Notes: generated from the letters alone by a model not told the origin. A stretch of 64,000 bases of DNA from Oryzias latipes (GCF_002234675.1 NC_019867.2:248001-312000); one strand, 5' to 3'; counted from the first letter of the stretch, positions 25,501 to 44,250 are shown. Program-made: numbers and translations.

Positions 25501-26646
25501 ATGGGCAGAACAAGTTAGAAAAAAAAGAAAGACAACAAATGGAATATGTATATATAACATCCCAGTTCACCAAACAGATTTAACAGCTGAGGTTTTCTCA
25601 GCTGTTTGGAGCCTCTCAAAGCCGCCGCATGAAGAAGCCTTTCTAATGGCTGCTGGCTCCGGTCAGCGTGGGGGGGTCGGATCATCAGGCGGGACCTGGA
25701 GGTTTTTCACTTTGTCATCAGATGACATCCAGAAAGATAATTGGAGAACAAGCAGGAGGAAAGTGGAAACTTTGAAGACACAAACAAACAGACAGAACCT
25801 AAACAGTCTATTAGTGAGGCCCCCAGAGGCCCCCAGAGGGCCACAGCAGGAAGTGGGCATGGAGGAGGACAGATGGGTGGTTCGGGAGCCAACATACCAT
25901 CACTGGGACAAATCCTGCAGATGAGGGTCCCAGAAGACCTAAGGGACCGGGCTCGTCTCTTTGAGGACCTGCTGCCCACCCCTAACAGGGATATAATCGG
26001 TTTATGACATTCTGGTCCAGACCCAGCCCACCGCTTTCAGAGGGAAGAGTGAAGCATGAGGTAGAGATGTTTCCACACCTTCATCATCCTCAGAGAGGAA
26101 GGAACCGGACTCTGAGGCTCCATAGCTGTTGTTTGGAATCAGTGCTGTCATCCATTCAGCTGTCTCTTTGGAGGAAAAGGTTCTGATTTTTCCCCAAAGG
26201 GAACCGGCTCTGACAACATCTGACAGCTCCTTCCACCAGAACCACAAATGAGAACAATCTGCACCAGAACCACTTGGGAGGAACCGATGAAGAGCAACAT
26301 CTGAGCGGAGAGAGCGCCACGGCGAGGTCTGAGTTTGCTTCCTGCCGTTCAAACAGCAAAGACACTAGTCTGCATGAGAACCGACCGTGAACGTTCCACT
26401 GATGGAGAACTGATCCATCAGAACCACAGCACATCTTCATGAAGCAGAACCGTTTGAACTCTTCGTGGAGAGAAAGCTGACAGCCGCAGCGCCTCCCGTT
26501 CAGAGCAAACAGTAAAACGTTTCTGCCACAAACCCTGTGGTCCTCCAGCTCTCTACAGAACCGTCTGTGTTCCGGTCCAATTCCCTCATGTCCCCCTCAG
26601 TGGACCTGCAGCAGCAGAGCGGTACGGTACCTTTCTGTTTGTCCAT
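1042..26646 (-). CDS. afap1l2: actin filament-associated protein 1-like 2 (XB130-like adaptor), multi-exon gene
   Basis: This is a cytosolic adaptor of the AFAP family, which binds actin filaments and links SRC-family kinases to PI3K. Coding exons, 5' to 3': 26631-26646, 21960-22094, 21811-21888, (20987-21045 candidate), 18328-18408, 18036-18256, 13966-14145, 13790-13876, 9749-9815, 9438-9667, 9268-9365, 6536-6653, (3953-4020 candidate), 3742-3829, 1397-1563, 1214-1324, 1042-1068. Phases agree at nearly every junction, and splice sites are GT-AG. The order is an N-terminal helix, a YMIM motif, an acidic linker with YESYGEEEE, PH domain 1 (RRKWLGQWSKQLFIV), PH domain 2 (NVLMNCQWQN) and a C-terminal KKEWETKAAA. 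About 600 residues are supported, against about 820 in mammals. I did not find the long coiled coil of the family or a proline-rich PDLPPP exon. The RKWLGQW motif favours AFAP1L2 over AFAP1 or AFAP1L1. Confidence 0.8.
1564..2164. other. intronic stretch, nothing recognised
   Basis: This is intron of the AFAP1L2-like gene. Neither strand shows a repeat, RNA gene or exon that I can support. A short GTGAG-starting stretch on the minus strand near 1.9 kb has an acceptor-like sequence before it but hits a stop quickly. Confidence 0.4.
2165..2313 (-). mobile_element. possible RTE retrotransposon 3' coding remnant
   Basis: On the minus strand this reads RMLKVELPGK, which resembles RMLEMELPGR near the C-terminus of the uninterrupted RTE at 34-37 kb. 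The remainder is degraded and pyrimidine-rich on the plus strand. MITE-A copy 2 begins immediately after it. Confidence 0.4.
2314..3191 (+). mobile_element. MITE-A copy 2, split by a Tigger-like insertion
   Basis: The left half (2314-2388) and right half (3051-3191) together make one normal MITE-A copy. The break lies inside the GGTGGATAAAGG block, where a 662-bp element has inserted at a TA. This makes MITE-A older than the inserted element at this locus. Confidence 0.8.
2389..3050. mobile_element. Tigger/pogo-like non-autonomous DNA transposon
   Basis: The element starts CAGTGATCCCTCGCTATAA. It ends so that its reverse complement starts CAGTAAACCCTTGTTTTTCG. Both ends are typical of Tigger termini, with TA on both sides (2387-2388 and 3051-3052). 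It is 662 bp long with no transposase frame. It has inserted into MITE-A copy 2. Confidence 0.75.
3192..3741. other. intronic stretch, AT-rich, nothing recognised
   Basis: This is intron of the AFAP1L2-like gene, AT-rich with T-runs. I see no repeat family or exon. Confidence 0.35.
3742..4020 (-). CDS. afap1l2: afap1l2-like C-terminal region exons (one good, one tentative)
   Basis: Exon 3742-3829 (tttcag acceptor, gtgagt donor) reads HGSQDSNQRASVLSRDPVTY in the frame that joins in phase to exon 1397-1563. The upstream piece 3953-4020 has a good tctgcag acceptor and a gttaga donor. If the acceptor is moved by two bases (cagag), its Glu-rich frame ETEELEESSVQLQQTK joins the next exon in phase. 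With the first acceptor the reading is basic and helix-like (RKEQAEEKLRNLRRA) but does not join in phase. The second exon is therefore uncertain, and a further exon may be missing upstream. Confidence 0.45.
4021..4319. other. intronic stretch, possible cryptic exon
   Basis: The minus strand holds an open stretch with the reading EPQWRAGYREKK followed by a gtgaga donor (near 4.1 kb). I find no family match and the acceptor is poor, so it is not called as an exon. Confidence 0.25.
4381..4552. mobile_element. hAT-type MITE, copy 1
   Basis: This is a 172-bp element starting CAGGGGTGGGCAATTCC and ending CCCCCCTCTG. It is flanked by 8-bp duplications CATTAGAC and CACTAGAC (one mismatch), the hAT signature. 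The second copy at 6273 has exactly the same length and nearly the same sequence. Confidence 0.8.
4684..6245. mobile_element. PIF/Harbinger-like element with SANT gene remnant
   Basis: Long inverted ends GGGGCCTCATTTATAAA are followed by GCGTACGC-rich sub-terminal repeats at both ends. The interior carries a decayed SANT/Myb-like DNA-binding gene on the minus strand. No DDE transposase is seen. The target duplication could not be settled from the flanks. Confidence 0.65.
5672..5992 (-). pseudogene. Harbinger SANT/Myb-like DNA-binding protein, degraded
   Basis: On the minus strand, a start near 5992 is followed within a few codons by stops. After a frame change the reading is QCEVEVIVGEVEKRRKVLF. 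Further on comes VADAVNA and then TVAEIKKKWSDIKVEAKK. This is the helix pattern of the SANT-like proteins encoded by Harbinger elements and by NAIF1-type host genes, in which the KKKWSDIK helix is diagnostic. The gene is broken by stops and frameshifts near its start and lies wholly inside the element. Its normal role would be to help bring the transposase to the element ends. Confidence 0.6.
6273..6444. mobile_element. hAT-type MITE, copy 2
   Basis: This is a 172-bp element with the same ends as the copy at 4381. It is flanked by a perfect 8-bp target duplication GGCTAGCA (6265-6272 and 6445-6452). It inserted into the terminal repeat of MITE-A copy 3. Confidence 0.85.
6536..6653 (-). CDS. 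afap1l2: afap1l2-like exon after PH domain 2
   Basis: The exon (tttctcag acceptor, gtacat donor) reads RLQTRKFPTSNPYMDD, then DQPLYSNTSMLEHM. It aligns with the MQRKFSEPNTYID segment that follows PH2 in mammalian AFAP1L2. The exon opens with one base that completes the codon left by exon 9268-9365, so the phase fits exactly. It skips the YDYVD box that usually lies between. Two tyrosines (PYMDD, LYSN) are in SH2-friendly contexts. Confidence 0.7.
6735..7026. mobile_element. hAT/Charlie-like MITE
   Basis: The left end reads CATATGTCAAACTCAAGGC. The right end reads AATGAGTCTGACCCCCCTG, whose complement has the same CAGGGG-GTCA-ACTCA form. The element is 292 bp long and AT-rich inside. The flanking 8-mers ttttagag and gtttggag agree at six positions. 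Confidence 0.55.
7083..7686 (-). mobile_element. 5'-truncated non-LTR retrotransposon (C-terminal RT region)
   Basis: The minus-strand reading includes SREAKLSIYRSIFVPILTY, then GHELW-like VHELWVMTERTRSRIQAAE, and later TGRRPQGRPRTRWRDYVSGL. This is the C-terminal thumb and tail of a fish non-LTR reverse transcriptase. Frames shift several times. The 3' end is a short ATCC-rich run near 7083. I do not assign the clade firmly. Confidence 0.7.
7704..7820. repeat. 117-bp inverted repeat (hairpin-forming)
   Basis: The left arm begins ATCATACTGGTAAAGTCGTT. The right arm ends with its near-complement AACGACTTTACCGGTATGAT. The arms are about 50 bases with few mismatches around a centre at TTATCCGACATAA. 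It is probably a palindromic MITE. No target duplication was found. Confidence 0.75.
7821..8539. other. intronic stretch, nothing recognised
   Basis: This is intron of the AFAP1L2-like gene. I see no exon or repeat I can support. A double TTAGGG near 8.5 kb is too short to matter. Confidence 0.35.
8540..9110 (-). mobile_element. L2/CR1-like LINE fragment
   Basis: The minus strand reads LNFHTT, then after frame changes CNCLFFGIPNKN, KKLQYIQNKAARILKGVWK, YEHITPILKSLHWLPVSSQI and EYKLL. This is the conserved post-catalytic block (QN-AAR-L, HWLPV) of fish L2/CR1-type reverse transcriptases. Stops and shifts mark it as dead. A run of 16 G (about 9090-9106) lies at its 5' side. Confidence 0.7.
9150..9240 (+). 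mobile_element. LINE 3' tail with TCTA repeat
   Basis: The stretch reads GTCATTGTACTTGTGACAAT, then gacaaataaaaat and (TCTA)n. This is the usual 3' end of fish L2-like elements, in opposite orientation to the neighbouring fragment. Confidence 0.5.
9268..9815 (-). CDS. afap1l2: afap1l2-like exons encoding PH domain 2
   Basis: There are three exons in phase: 9749-9815 (acidic QEDSEDQRDPE linker), 9438-9667 and 9268-9365. The second reads GFLNVLMNCQWQNLRCQ, which is strand 1-2 of the PH fold and close to the SYLNVLVNSQWKSRW segment of AFAP1L2. A charged insertion EEEQKEEERGKSE follows in a loop, then LRGCEVRAGPDHAFRV and QVAVLE. The third gives SSAEEKQRWLKLLQDA, the C-terminal PH helix with its conserved Trp. 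The domain binds phosphoinositide or protein partners at the membrane and cytoskeleton. The loop insertion is unusual. Donor gttgga of the last exon is weak, but the next exon fits its phase. Confidence 0.8.
9899..10106 (+). mobile_element. MITE-A copy 4
   Basis: This is a complete 208-bp copy with TAACCCTTGTGCTATCCTAT at the left and AACAAGGGTTA at the right. It lies in an intron of the AFAP1L2-like gene, and its ends are intact. Confidence 0.8.
10345..13193 (+). mobile_element. L1-type (Swimmer-like) LINE, ORF2 remnant
   Basis: From 10472 the plus strand reads the L1 ORF2 spacer and the first RT blocks (KTPGLDSFPAEWYK, then PKEGKDKLDCKQYRPISVLN). The core with the catalytic aspartates is missing and about 380 unrelated bases replace it (11120-11500). 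ORF2 then resumes with SGYRLNVQKTQFLTLNF (11505-11822), the C-terminal half (11824-12606) and a Cys-His tail segment NHYHIFWDCPVLISFWQEI (12616-13134). Frames change at 11.82 and 12.6 kb. An A-rich tail is at about 13185. The copy is dead. Confidence 0.8.
11120..11510. other. unrelated segment replacing the L1 catalytic core
   Basis: The segment begins TGAGCGACC and contains tatttaagtc and a T-rich stretch. It ends in an irregular tandem of about 20 bases around AAAGGAAAGTGAAATGC. It could be an LTR fragment captured by insertion and deletion. I have no match to name it. Confidence 0.35.
13357..13789. other. intronic stretch, nothing recognised
   Basis: This is intron upstream of exon 13790-13876. 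No repeat family or exon is visible. Confidence 0.35.
13790..14145 (-). CDS. afap1l2: afap1l2-like exons encoding the second half of PH domain 1
   Basis: Exon 13966-14145 (60 codons, ctttag acceptor, gtaagc donor) reads CYKCARDLLPQLELNLRGCQ, then HSKIQHQLKV, SLVLGYSSFQQAEEW. This matches strands 3-7 and the Trp-bearing helix of AFAP PH1. Exon 13790-13876 (29 codons) follows with VIVDVSLRSEEKTQSF and a Ser-rich linker. Both keep phase 0 at their edges, and the CYK start follows VRNDVLL in exon 18036-18256, as in the family (NRLLCYKSSKD). Confidence 0.85.
14285..14398 (-). mobile_element. RTE retrotransposon C-terminal fragment bordering the 18-bp array
   Basis: The minus strand reads [14 protein letters not shown] and then a degraded WIIESIRGSD. 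The uninterrupted RTE at 34-37 kb has [18 protein letters not shown] and NEYIRGT at the same place. The fragment runs directly into the tandem array, whose first unit begins at about 14399. Confidence 0.65.
14399..17914. repeat. 18-bp minisatellite, about 195 units
   Basis: The unit is TCCTGCCTGTCCTACCCC on the plus strand. A few recurrent variants are mixed along the array: GGCTGT for GCCTGT, CCCAC for CCTAC and CACACC for CACCCC. It fills almost all of the intron between exons 18036-18256 and 13966-14145 of the AFAP1L2-like gene. The unit is a multiple of three and lacks stops, so long frames stay open on both strands: Pro/Leu/Val on the plus strand, Gly/Arg/Thr and Gly/Gln/Val on the minus strand. 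These are not protein genes. The minus strand has four G-runs per unit. Confidence 0.95.
18036..18408 (-). CDS. afap1l2: afap1l2-like exons: acidic linker and start of PH domain 1
   Basis: Exon 18328-18408 reads GLGGDQEDTYEEAEPYMAAS, matching the GYYEEAEPY tyrosine motif of AFAP proteins, a candidate SRC target and SH2 site. Exon 18036-18256 continues with SDSSHYESYGEEEEDEDAD (family SSYESYDEE), then the YIQW box, and then LCGYLWRRKWLGQWSKQLF and VRNDVLL, which open PH domain 1. The phases match (1 nt plus 2 nt at the junction). The RKWLGQW sequence is the best evidence for AFAP1L2 as opposed to its paralogues. Confidence 0.85.
18409..19889. other. intronic stretch, nothing recognised
   Basis: This is intron of the AFAP1L2-like gene. 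I looked on the minus strand for the expected proline-rich PDLPPP exon and did not find it. No known repeat family was seen. Confidence 0.35.
19890..20938. repeat. 18-bp minisatellite, about 58 units
   Basis: The units are variants of TCTAGGTCCAGATCAGAG, with a minority form containing AGGACCACATTA. Toward the right, longer blocks holding a TTAGATCC variant recur. Frames stay open on both strands (Ser/Arg-rich on plus, Asp/Leu-rich on minus) because the unit is a multiple of three. It lies in an intron of the AFAP1L2-like gene. Confidence 0.95.
20987..21045 (-). CDS. tentative afap1l2-like exon
   Basis: This candidate exon has a ttcaag acceptor and a gtgagt donor. In the phase left by exon 21811-21888 it reads VSSSELLPLQDSSLWKRNG. 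The GLLP/ELLP resemblance to the linker of AFAP1L2 is weak. It ends in phase 0, whereas the next found exon (18328-18408) needs one carried base, so another exon is missing or this one is wrong. Confidence 0.3.
21046..21810. other. intronic stretch, nothing recognised
   Basis: This is intron of the AFAP1L2-like gene with no supported repeat or exon. Confidence 0.3.
21811..22094 (-). CDS. afap1l2: afap1l2-like N-terminal exons
   Basis: Exon 21960-22094 (ctgcag acceptor, gtgacc donor) reads LAKLIWDLQSFLSVLDSENL and then KKSVSELLSKLQSQ. This is the amphipathic N-terminal helix of AFAP proteins (LLTELDDFLKILDQENL in AFAP1L2). Exon 21811-21888 (gtgcag acceptor, gtgagg donor) reads VEDAEYMIMSCPSSSPSND. 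YMIM is a YxxM motif, the p85/PI3K docking type also present here in XB130 (YIYM). The two exons join in phase, and the first takes one base from exon 26631-26646. Confidence 0.85.
22095..23190. other. first-intron stretch, nothing recognised
   Basis: This is intron 1 of the AFAP1L2-like gene. No repeats or exons are supported on either strand. Confidence 0.3.
23191..23452. repeat. 20-bp minisatellite with 100-bp higher-order unit
   Basis: Thirteen units of the type CTGCACCGACCCGTCACACG are present. Five distinguishable units form a 100-bp block. The unit starting CTGCATCGACACATCATACG recurs at 23211, 23311 and 23411, and the units between are repeated in the same order. Confidence 0.9.
23542..23572. 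repeat. C-run and CA microsatellite
   Basis: A run of about 14 C is followed by (CA)n, next to the RTE remnant. Confidence 0.7.
23578..24560 (-). mobile_element. degraded RTE retrotransposon, interrupted by MITE-A
   Basis: The minus strand at 23578-23772 reads CEQQDGFTQRKRTTDGIFAL, matching the RT block CEQQYGFMPRKSTTDAIFAL of the RTE at 34-37 kb. At 24088-24270 the endonuclease segment IEIEGLMVHVV and RERVVIGADFNGDVGAGNR are recognisable, followed upstream by MTGKGRALVIMMQRRKVDGL. The portion between endonuclease and RT is deleted. MITE-A copy 5 has inserted at 23869. Confidence 0.8.
23869..24077 (-). mobile_element. MITE-A copy 5
   Basis: This is a 209-bp copy in inverted orientation (TAACCCTTGTTCTATCCTAG to ACAAGGGTTA) within the RTE remnant. 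Confidence 0.8.
24561..26630. other. first-intron stretch, nothing recognised
   Basis: This is the proximal part of intron 1 of the AFAP1L2-like gene. A plus-strand open frame at 25741-26007 (Gln/Gly-rich, with QILQMRVPEDLRDRARLFED) has no family I recognise and no splice support. I do not call a gene. Confidence 0.3.
26631..26646 (-). CDS. afap1l2: afap1l2-like first coding exon
   Basis: The exon gives MDKQK plus one base, followed by gtaccg. That base plus the first two of exon 21960-22094 make the Val codon, so the protein begins MDKQKVLAKLIWDL. This aligns without gaps to the MERYKALEQLLTEL start of AFAP1L2. The ATG lies in a gac-ATG-g context. A five-codon upstream frame lies 10 bases before it. 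Confidence 0.7.
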
Positions 26647-26655
26647 GTCTGCGTC

Positions 26656-26670
26656 TCACAGGCTCTTCAT
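26656..26670 (-). promoter_or_regulatory. short upstream open frame (uORF) before the afap1l2-like start
   Basis: ATG AAG AGC CTG TGA lies in the presumed 5' leader and ends 9 bases before the main ATG. Such a short uORF would require reinitiation or leaky scanning. This assumes the leader is continuous here, which is unproven. Confidence 0.35.
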
Positions 26671-27215
26671 GCTGATTCCAGATCCTGCTGCTCCTTCCTC
26701 AGCAGCTCCAGGTCTGACTGCAGAGTCCGGCCCCCCTGTGACCTCAGCGCCTGGGGAGGGGGGTGGGCGGACCAGCGCTCATTATGTGGGAGGTACAGAA
26801 AGTCAGAGCGAGCCGGGCCAACACAGAAGAACCTCCTGAAGACGAGCTCCTGGGTCCACTTGATGAAAATCTTTCAGCAAAAAGACTTTTCTGTGGTCAG
26901 GAAACGTGTCTGTTTGTCCGCAGGCGGGTTTGGAAGTATTATCTGAGCTTTTTCATCCACTAAATCACCTTCAAATGGACACGCCATGCTGCTTCACCTC
27001 TCTGAAAACAAACTAACCTTCAACTAAACCTGCTCCAGACCAGGTTATGTTCAGAGCATGAGTTGCTATGGCAACTTGACATACCCTGAAACATACCTCC
27101 ATTTCTGGAACCGAAAACTGAGGTTATCAACTTCCTTAGCCTCAAACTTACCGTGGGAGCTAGCAGAACCTGCTTTCTGGAATACCCCCCTGCTGCTATT
27201 ATGTCCACACTAACA

Positions 27216-27360
27216 CAACTGAGACACACACACATACATATGCACAACACACACAGGGAAATACACACAAACACAAACAAATATACACACAGAAATACAC
27301 ACAAATATACACACACATATACACACAAACATGCTGAAATATACACACAAACACACAAAC
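27216..27360. repeat. CA/ATACACACAA microsatellite
   Basis: An imperfect CA-rich tract with ATACACACAAACA units. Confidence 0.8.
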
Positions 27361-27422
27361 GTGTTTGTTTTTTGCCGCTAAAATGTTTATTTATTTATTT
27401 TCTTTTTTTACTAACCTTTTTT

Positions 27423-27660
27423 AGATAGATAGATGACTTTATTAATCCCACAATGGGGAAATTTCATTTATCTGTGGCAGCAACACGACATTCAGAAATA
27501 ATCTATATAATTTAACATCAATAAAGGACATCACAAATGACATTTATATTAGATAATTAAAAACATTACTAAAATTATTATGAAAAATTATTATCAAAAA
27601 TGAGATTCTTATTAAATAAAGAAATAAATATTAAATAAATAAATACAGACAAAAAAAAAA
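27423..27660 (-). mobile_element. LINE 3' fragment with GATA tail
   Basis: It begins AGATAGATAGATGACTTTAT and continues TAATCCCACAATGGGGAAAT, the reverse complement of a common fish L2-like 3' end. It ends in an A-rich, low-complexity stretch. Confidence 0.55.
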
Positions 27661-28200
27661 AAAAACTTTAAGACTGTGAACTTTGACCTTGCGGAGGTGC
27701 TGTGACAGCTTTCACCCTTTATTATGAACCAGAACCAGAACCAGGGATGCTTCCTGATCTGAGAATGTTCTTAATGGTCCAAACAAGAAGACCAAGTTAT
27801 TTCATCAGCTCCAGAAGGTGGTTCTGCTGCAGAACATTCAGGAACCATCATTCACTGACATGTTCTCCACCTGCCTCAGGTAGAGAACCACCTTGTGAAG
27901 GGTTCTTCCTAAACTGGACCTGATGATGTCAGAATCTCAAACTGTTAGTGTTCCTGATTAGAACAACCGTCAGTATCTGGATGCAGTTCTACCTTTTACA
28001 TCCTCACAGGTTCTTTTTCTTCGTTTTTCAGGTGAATAGAACCCAAACATAAAACTGCCAGAGATTACAATCAGAAATCTGAATGCAGATCTTCTCCCCG
28101 TTTCCTTCTGAACACGAAAAACCCTAGAAAATCATCAAACTTCAGGTTCTTTCATCCAGCTGCTGCTTTAAAGAAGTAAAGCAGAACTTCATCCGAACAT

Positions 28201-28412
28201 GGGTTTTATTGGTTCACTGGTTGCTGTTCCGCTCTGCTCCGCTCAGCCGCAGCAGTCACTCTGACATCTCGCGATATTTGCGTTTTCCTGGAGGGGAGGA
28301 GGTTCGTAAGCTCTCCTGGCAGATCGGCAGGTTAGCGGCGAAAGTGCGTGAACCATCGACCAAACCAGCACTTTGACCGGGTTCACGGATCTGAACAGCG
28401 GTCAGACTTAAG
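28201..28412 (+). promoter_or_regulatory. rab14: rab14 promoter and first (non-coding) exon
   Basis: GC-rich relative to its surroundings. TCTCGCGA at 28267-28274 is the core of the palindromic element (TCTCGCGAGA) common in housekeeping promoters. A donor TTAAG/gtaaagc at 28412/28413 ends a presumed leader exon, and the acceptor ccgcag at 28648 opens the next exon five bases before the ATG. There is no TATA box. The start site is inferred. Confidence 0.6.
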
Positions 28413-28653
28413 GTAAAGCTCCGGTTTGATGACCGGATCTGAATTTCTGCTGCATTTTTTCCGGTTTTGGCCGGAAAACTGCCGCGCTAAGCTGCAGAGC
28501 TACGCTAATGGACAGCAGCTAACGCGGTCAGCTGACCGGCCACGGGACCACGCCCACCAGGGAGAACCGAGCCCGAAGGGCGGGTCCGGGTCCAGCCGAC
28601 TGCTTGAGTATGAACCGGTTCCTTAGAGCCTCCGTTTGTTCTCCGCAGAGACG

Positions 28654-41585
<12,932 letters not shown>

Positions 41586-42137
41586 CCGCAGGAACCGGGG
41601 GGGGGGGGCATCCAAACAAGACCTCAATGCATGACCCAGAAGCTGCCCGGGTCAGAACCGGATCCATCCAGGGCCTTCTGGAAGTCATAAAAACCCCCAA
41701 AAAAACACCCCCCACCTGTACAGGCTTGAACCCGCAGGACAGAACCGACCCCCGGATGGTTCCAACCTGAATCCAGCAGAACCTGATGGATCAGAAGATA
41801 AAACAGCAAAAAGCGTCAGAGAACCCGCCCCACCCCATTGGGAAAAACTCAGCCGACCTGGGACCTTTCAGAACCACAACAGTAACAAATTCAGAACCTC
41901 CAGACTGGATCTTGGTAGACGGTCTGGTTCTGACTTTAGATGAAGGTTTCTGACTCCAAGATCCAGTGAAGCTGCAGGGTGTGAATGAAGAACATGGGAC
42001 CACCACTGTGACCCCTCCCACCTACATGACCCCTCCCACCTATGTGACTCCTCCCGCCCATGAAGCTGGTTGGTATGGTTACAGAGAGGCCTGGAAGTTT
42101 TTAAACTTGGAAGTTAAAGGTTTTGGTGCTCGTGGAC

Positions 42138-42640
42138 GGGGCCAAGCAGTCATCTATGGTGGGTGGAGGCGGGGCCATGCAGTCATCTATGATGGGTGGA
42201 GGCGGGGCCAAGCAGTCATCTATGGTGGGTGGAGGCGGGGCCATGCAGTCATCAATGATGGGTGGAGGCGGGGCCATGCAGTCATCTATGGTGGGTGGAG
42301 GCGGGGCCATGCAGTCATCAATGATGGGTGGAGGCGGGGCCAAGCAGTCATCTATGGTGGGTGGAGGCGGGCCATCCAGTCATCTATGATGGGTGGAGGC
42401 GGGGCCATGCAGTCATCTATGGTGGGTGGAGGCGGGGCCATGCAGTCATCTATGGTGGGTGGAGGCGGGCCCATGCAGTCATCTATGGTGGGTGGAGGCG
42501 GGGCCATGCAGTCATCAATGATGGGTGGAGGCGGGGCCATGCAGTCATCTATGGTGGGTGGAGGCGGGGCCATGCAGTCATCTATGGTGGGTGGAGGCGG
42601 GGCCATGCAGTCATCTATGGTGGGTGGAGGCGGGGCCATT
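42138..42640. repeat. 33-bp minisatellite, about 15 units, in the rab14 3' UTR
   Basis: The unit is built on GGGGCCATGCAGTCATCTAT followed by GGTGGGTGGAGGC, with variants CAAGCAG for CATGCAG and CAATGAT for CTATGGT. Units of 33 bases leave frames open on both strands. Two units have lost one base. Confidence 0.93.
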
Positions 42641-43033
42641 CCTTGGTGAGTTGTGGGTGGAGTCATGCTGCTTTGGTCAGGCAAAAGACTTTGATTTGTG
42701 TCTGTTAGTAGAAATGCTGCCCCCTGGTGGATGAGAGGCCCATGACAGATGTTTGATAAAAGCTCCGGCCACACAGCTGTTTTACTCCACCTCTCAGGAA
42801 GCAACATACAGATGTGGAAGTAAAACAGGGACCTCAATCCGGTGAAACCGCCACCGTCACTTCATGAAGATTCTGACCAACCTGCAGCAGCACTTTACCT
42901 CAGGGGGGCGCTGCAGGCCAGAGGGCCTGCTGGGTCTGGCTGGCTTTATTCTTGTGATGGCAGATAAATGTAAGAAGGGGGTGTGGCCTCCAGACGTCGA
43001 CTGATTCAAAGAATGATCTGATGTTTCGTCTTA

Positions 43034-43039
43034 AATAAA
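43034..43039 (+). terminator. rab14: rab14 poly(A) signal
   Basis: AATAAA within ttaaataaagc. It is the first good signal after the stop codon on the plus strand and is followed by a T/G-rich stretch (tttgtcgtgttctg). Confidence 0.6.
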
Positions 43040-43311
43040 GCAGCTTTGCACCAACGTTTGTCGTGTTCTGACGTCACAAACCACGAAACCAAACCAACAG
43101 CCGGGTGAGCATGCCGTTTGCCAAACGCCACTCAGTGTGACTCTCAGGAACATTTCATCTGAGGCCAACGGGACACTTCCAGCCTTCAGCAGAACCAATC
43201 GGTACCGGCTGAACCAATGAACACAGCCCAGGTCCAAAACAGCCCGTTGGATGCAGACGCTTCAGGTTTCTCAGGAGGAAGCAGAGCAAAGTGTTCAGCA
43301 GAAAAACCGGG

Positions 43312-43722
43312 TTCAGTCCATCCTTCACTGGACTCTGGCCAGTTCTGGTTCAGTCCATCCTTCACTGGACTCTGGCCGGTTCTGGTTCAGTCCATCCTTC
43401 ACTGGACTCTGGCCGGTTCTGGTTCAGTCCATCCTTCACTGGACTCTGGCCGGTTCTGGTTCAGTCCATCCTTCACTGGACTCTGGCCGGTTCTGGTTCA
43501 GTCCATCCTTCACTGGACTCTGGCCAGTTCTGGTTCAGTCCATCCTTCACTGGACTCTGGCCGGTTCTGGAGCAGTCCATCCTTCACTGGACTCTGGCCG
43601 GTTCTGGTTCAGTCCATCCTTCACTGGACTCTGGCCGGTTCTGGAGCAGTCCATCCTTCACTGGACTCTGGCCGGTTCTGGTTCAGTCCATCCTTCACTG
43701 GACTCTGGCCGGTTCTGGAGCA
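43312..43722. repeat. 37-bp minisatellite, about 11 units
   Basis: The unit contains TTCAGTCCATCCTTCACTGG and ACTCTGGCCGGTTCTGG. The last units alternate between TTCTGGTTCAG and TTCTGGAGCAG. It lies between the 3' ends of rab14 and mak16. Confidence 0.95.
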
Positions 43723-44081
43723 GCCAGCATGAACCTGTGAGGTGTTTTCCAGCTGTTTTCTGGTAGAACCTCTGATTGGTGGTCCTCTCATCGTTGTGCG
43801 GCATGAATTCAGACTCCGCCCCTTTGGTTTCAGAAACGCTGATGTGGATCCTCCTGCTGATGCCAGGAGTTCCTGCCTCTGCCTTTAGGGGGCACATTTC
43901 TCTCCCTGCTCGTTTTGTCTACGCTGTCTCACAGTGACTGACCTTTGACCTTACTCTTGATCGTCAGACATTTACATGAGGAGAACCTGAGGGTCTTCAG
44001 GTCATGAACTCCAGAAAGAGAAGAAAACCTTTGACTTTCAGATTCAAGTCAAAAATATTTGCATATTTTTGATGTTATGTG
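43723..44081. other. intergenic stretch, nothing recognised
   Basis: Between the convergent genes; no repeat or gene is seen. Confidence 0.35.
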
Positions 44082-44250
44082 TAACCCTTGTTCTATCCTA
44101 GGCACTTTAACGTTGGGAGGTGGGTCATCTAGACCCACTAGACAGTGCTCTGAACCTTTTTTCTTCAATGATTTGTGATCTTCACTGGTGTCCATGGATT
44201 CCATGAAATCTTTCCACCTTTATCCACCTTTGTCATGGTAGGAGAACATA
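44082..44250 (-). mobile_element. MITE-A copy 6, truncated
   Basis: This starts with an intact TAACCCTTGTTCTATCC end and follows the family up to CCTTTGTCATGGTAGG AGAACA. It then stops about 40 bases short of the other terminus. Confidence 0.75.

Larger units (their letters stand above)
26671..28200. promoter_or_regulatory. divergent intergenic region between the afap1l2-like gene and rab14
   Basis: The two genes point away from each other across about 1.6 kb, so promoters of both must lie here or in the leader exons. It contains an irregular CA-rich microsatellite (27216-27360) and a LINE 3' fragment (27423-27660). I cannot place the afap1l2-like transcription start. Confidence 0.4.
41586..43060 (+). 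other. rab14: rab14 3' UTR
   Basis: This runs from the stop codon to beyond the AATAAA at 43034. It includes a run of 10 G close to the stop and the 33-bp minisatellite at 42138-42640. The extent is inferred from the poly(A) signal only. Confidence 0.6.

Noticed and set aside
25741-26007. 88-codon plus-strand open frame as a gene
   Set aside because: No family similarity, no splice sites or promoter, and overlapping open frames on the other strand.
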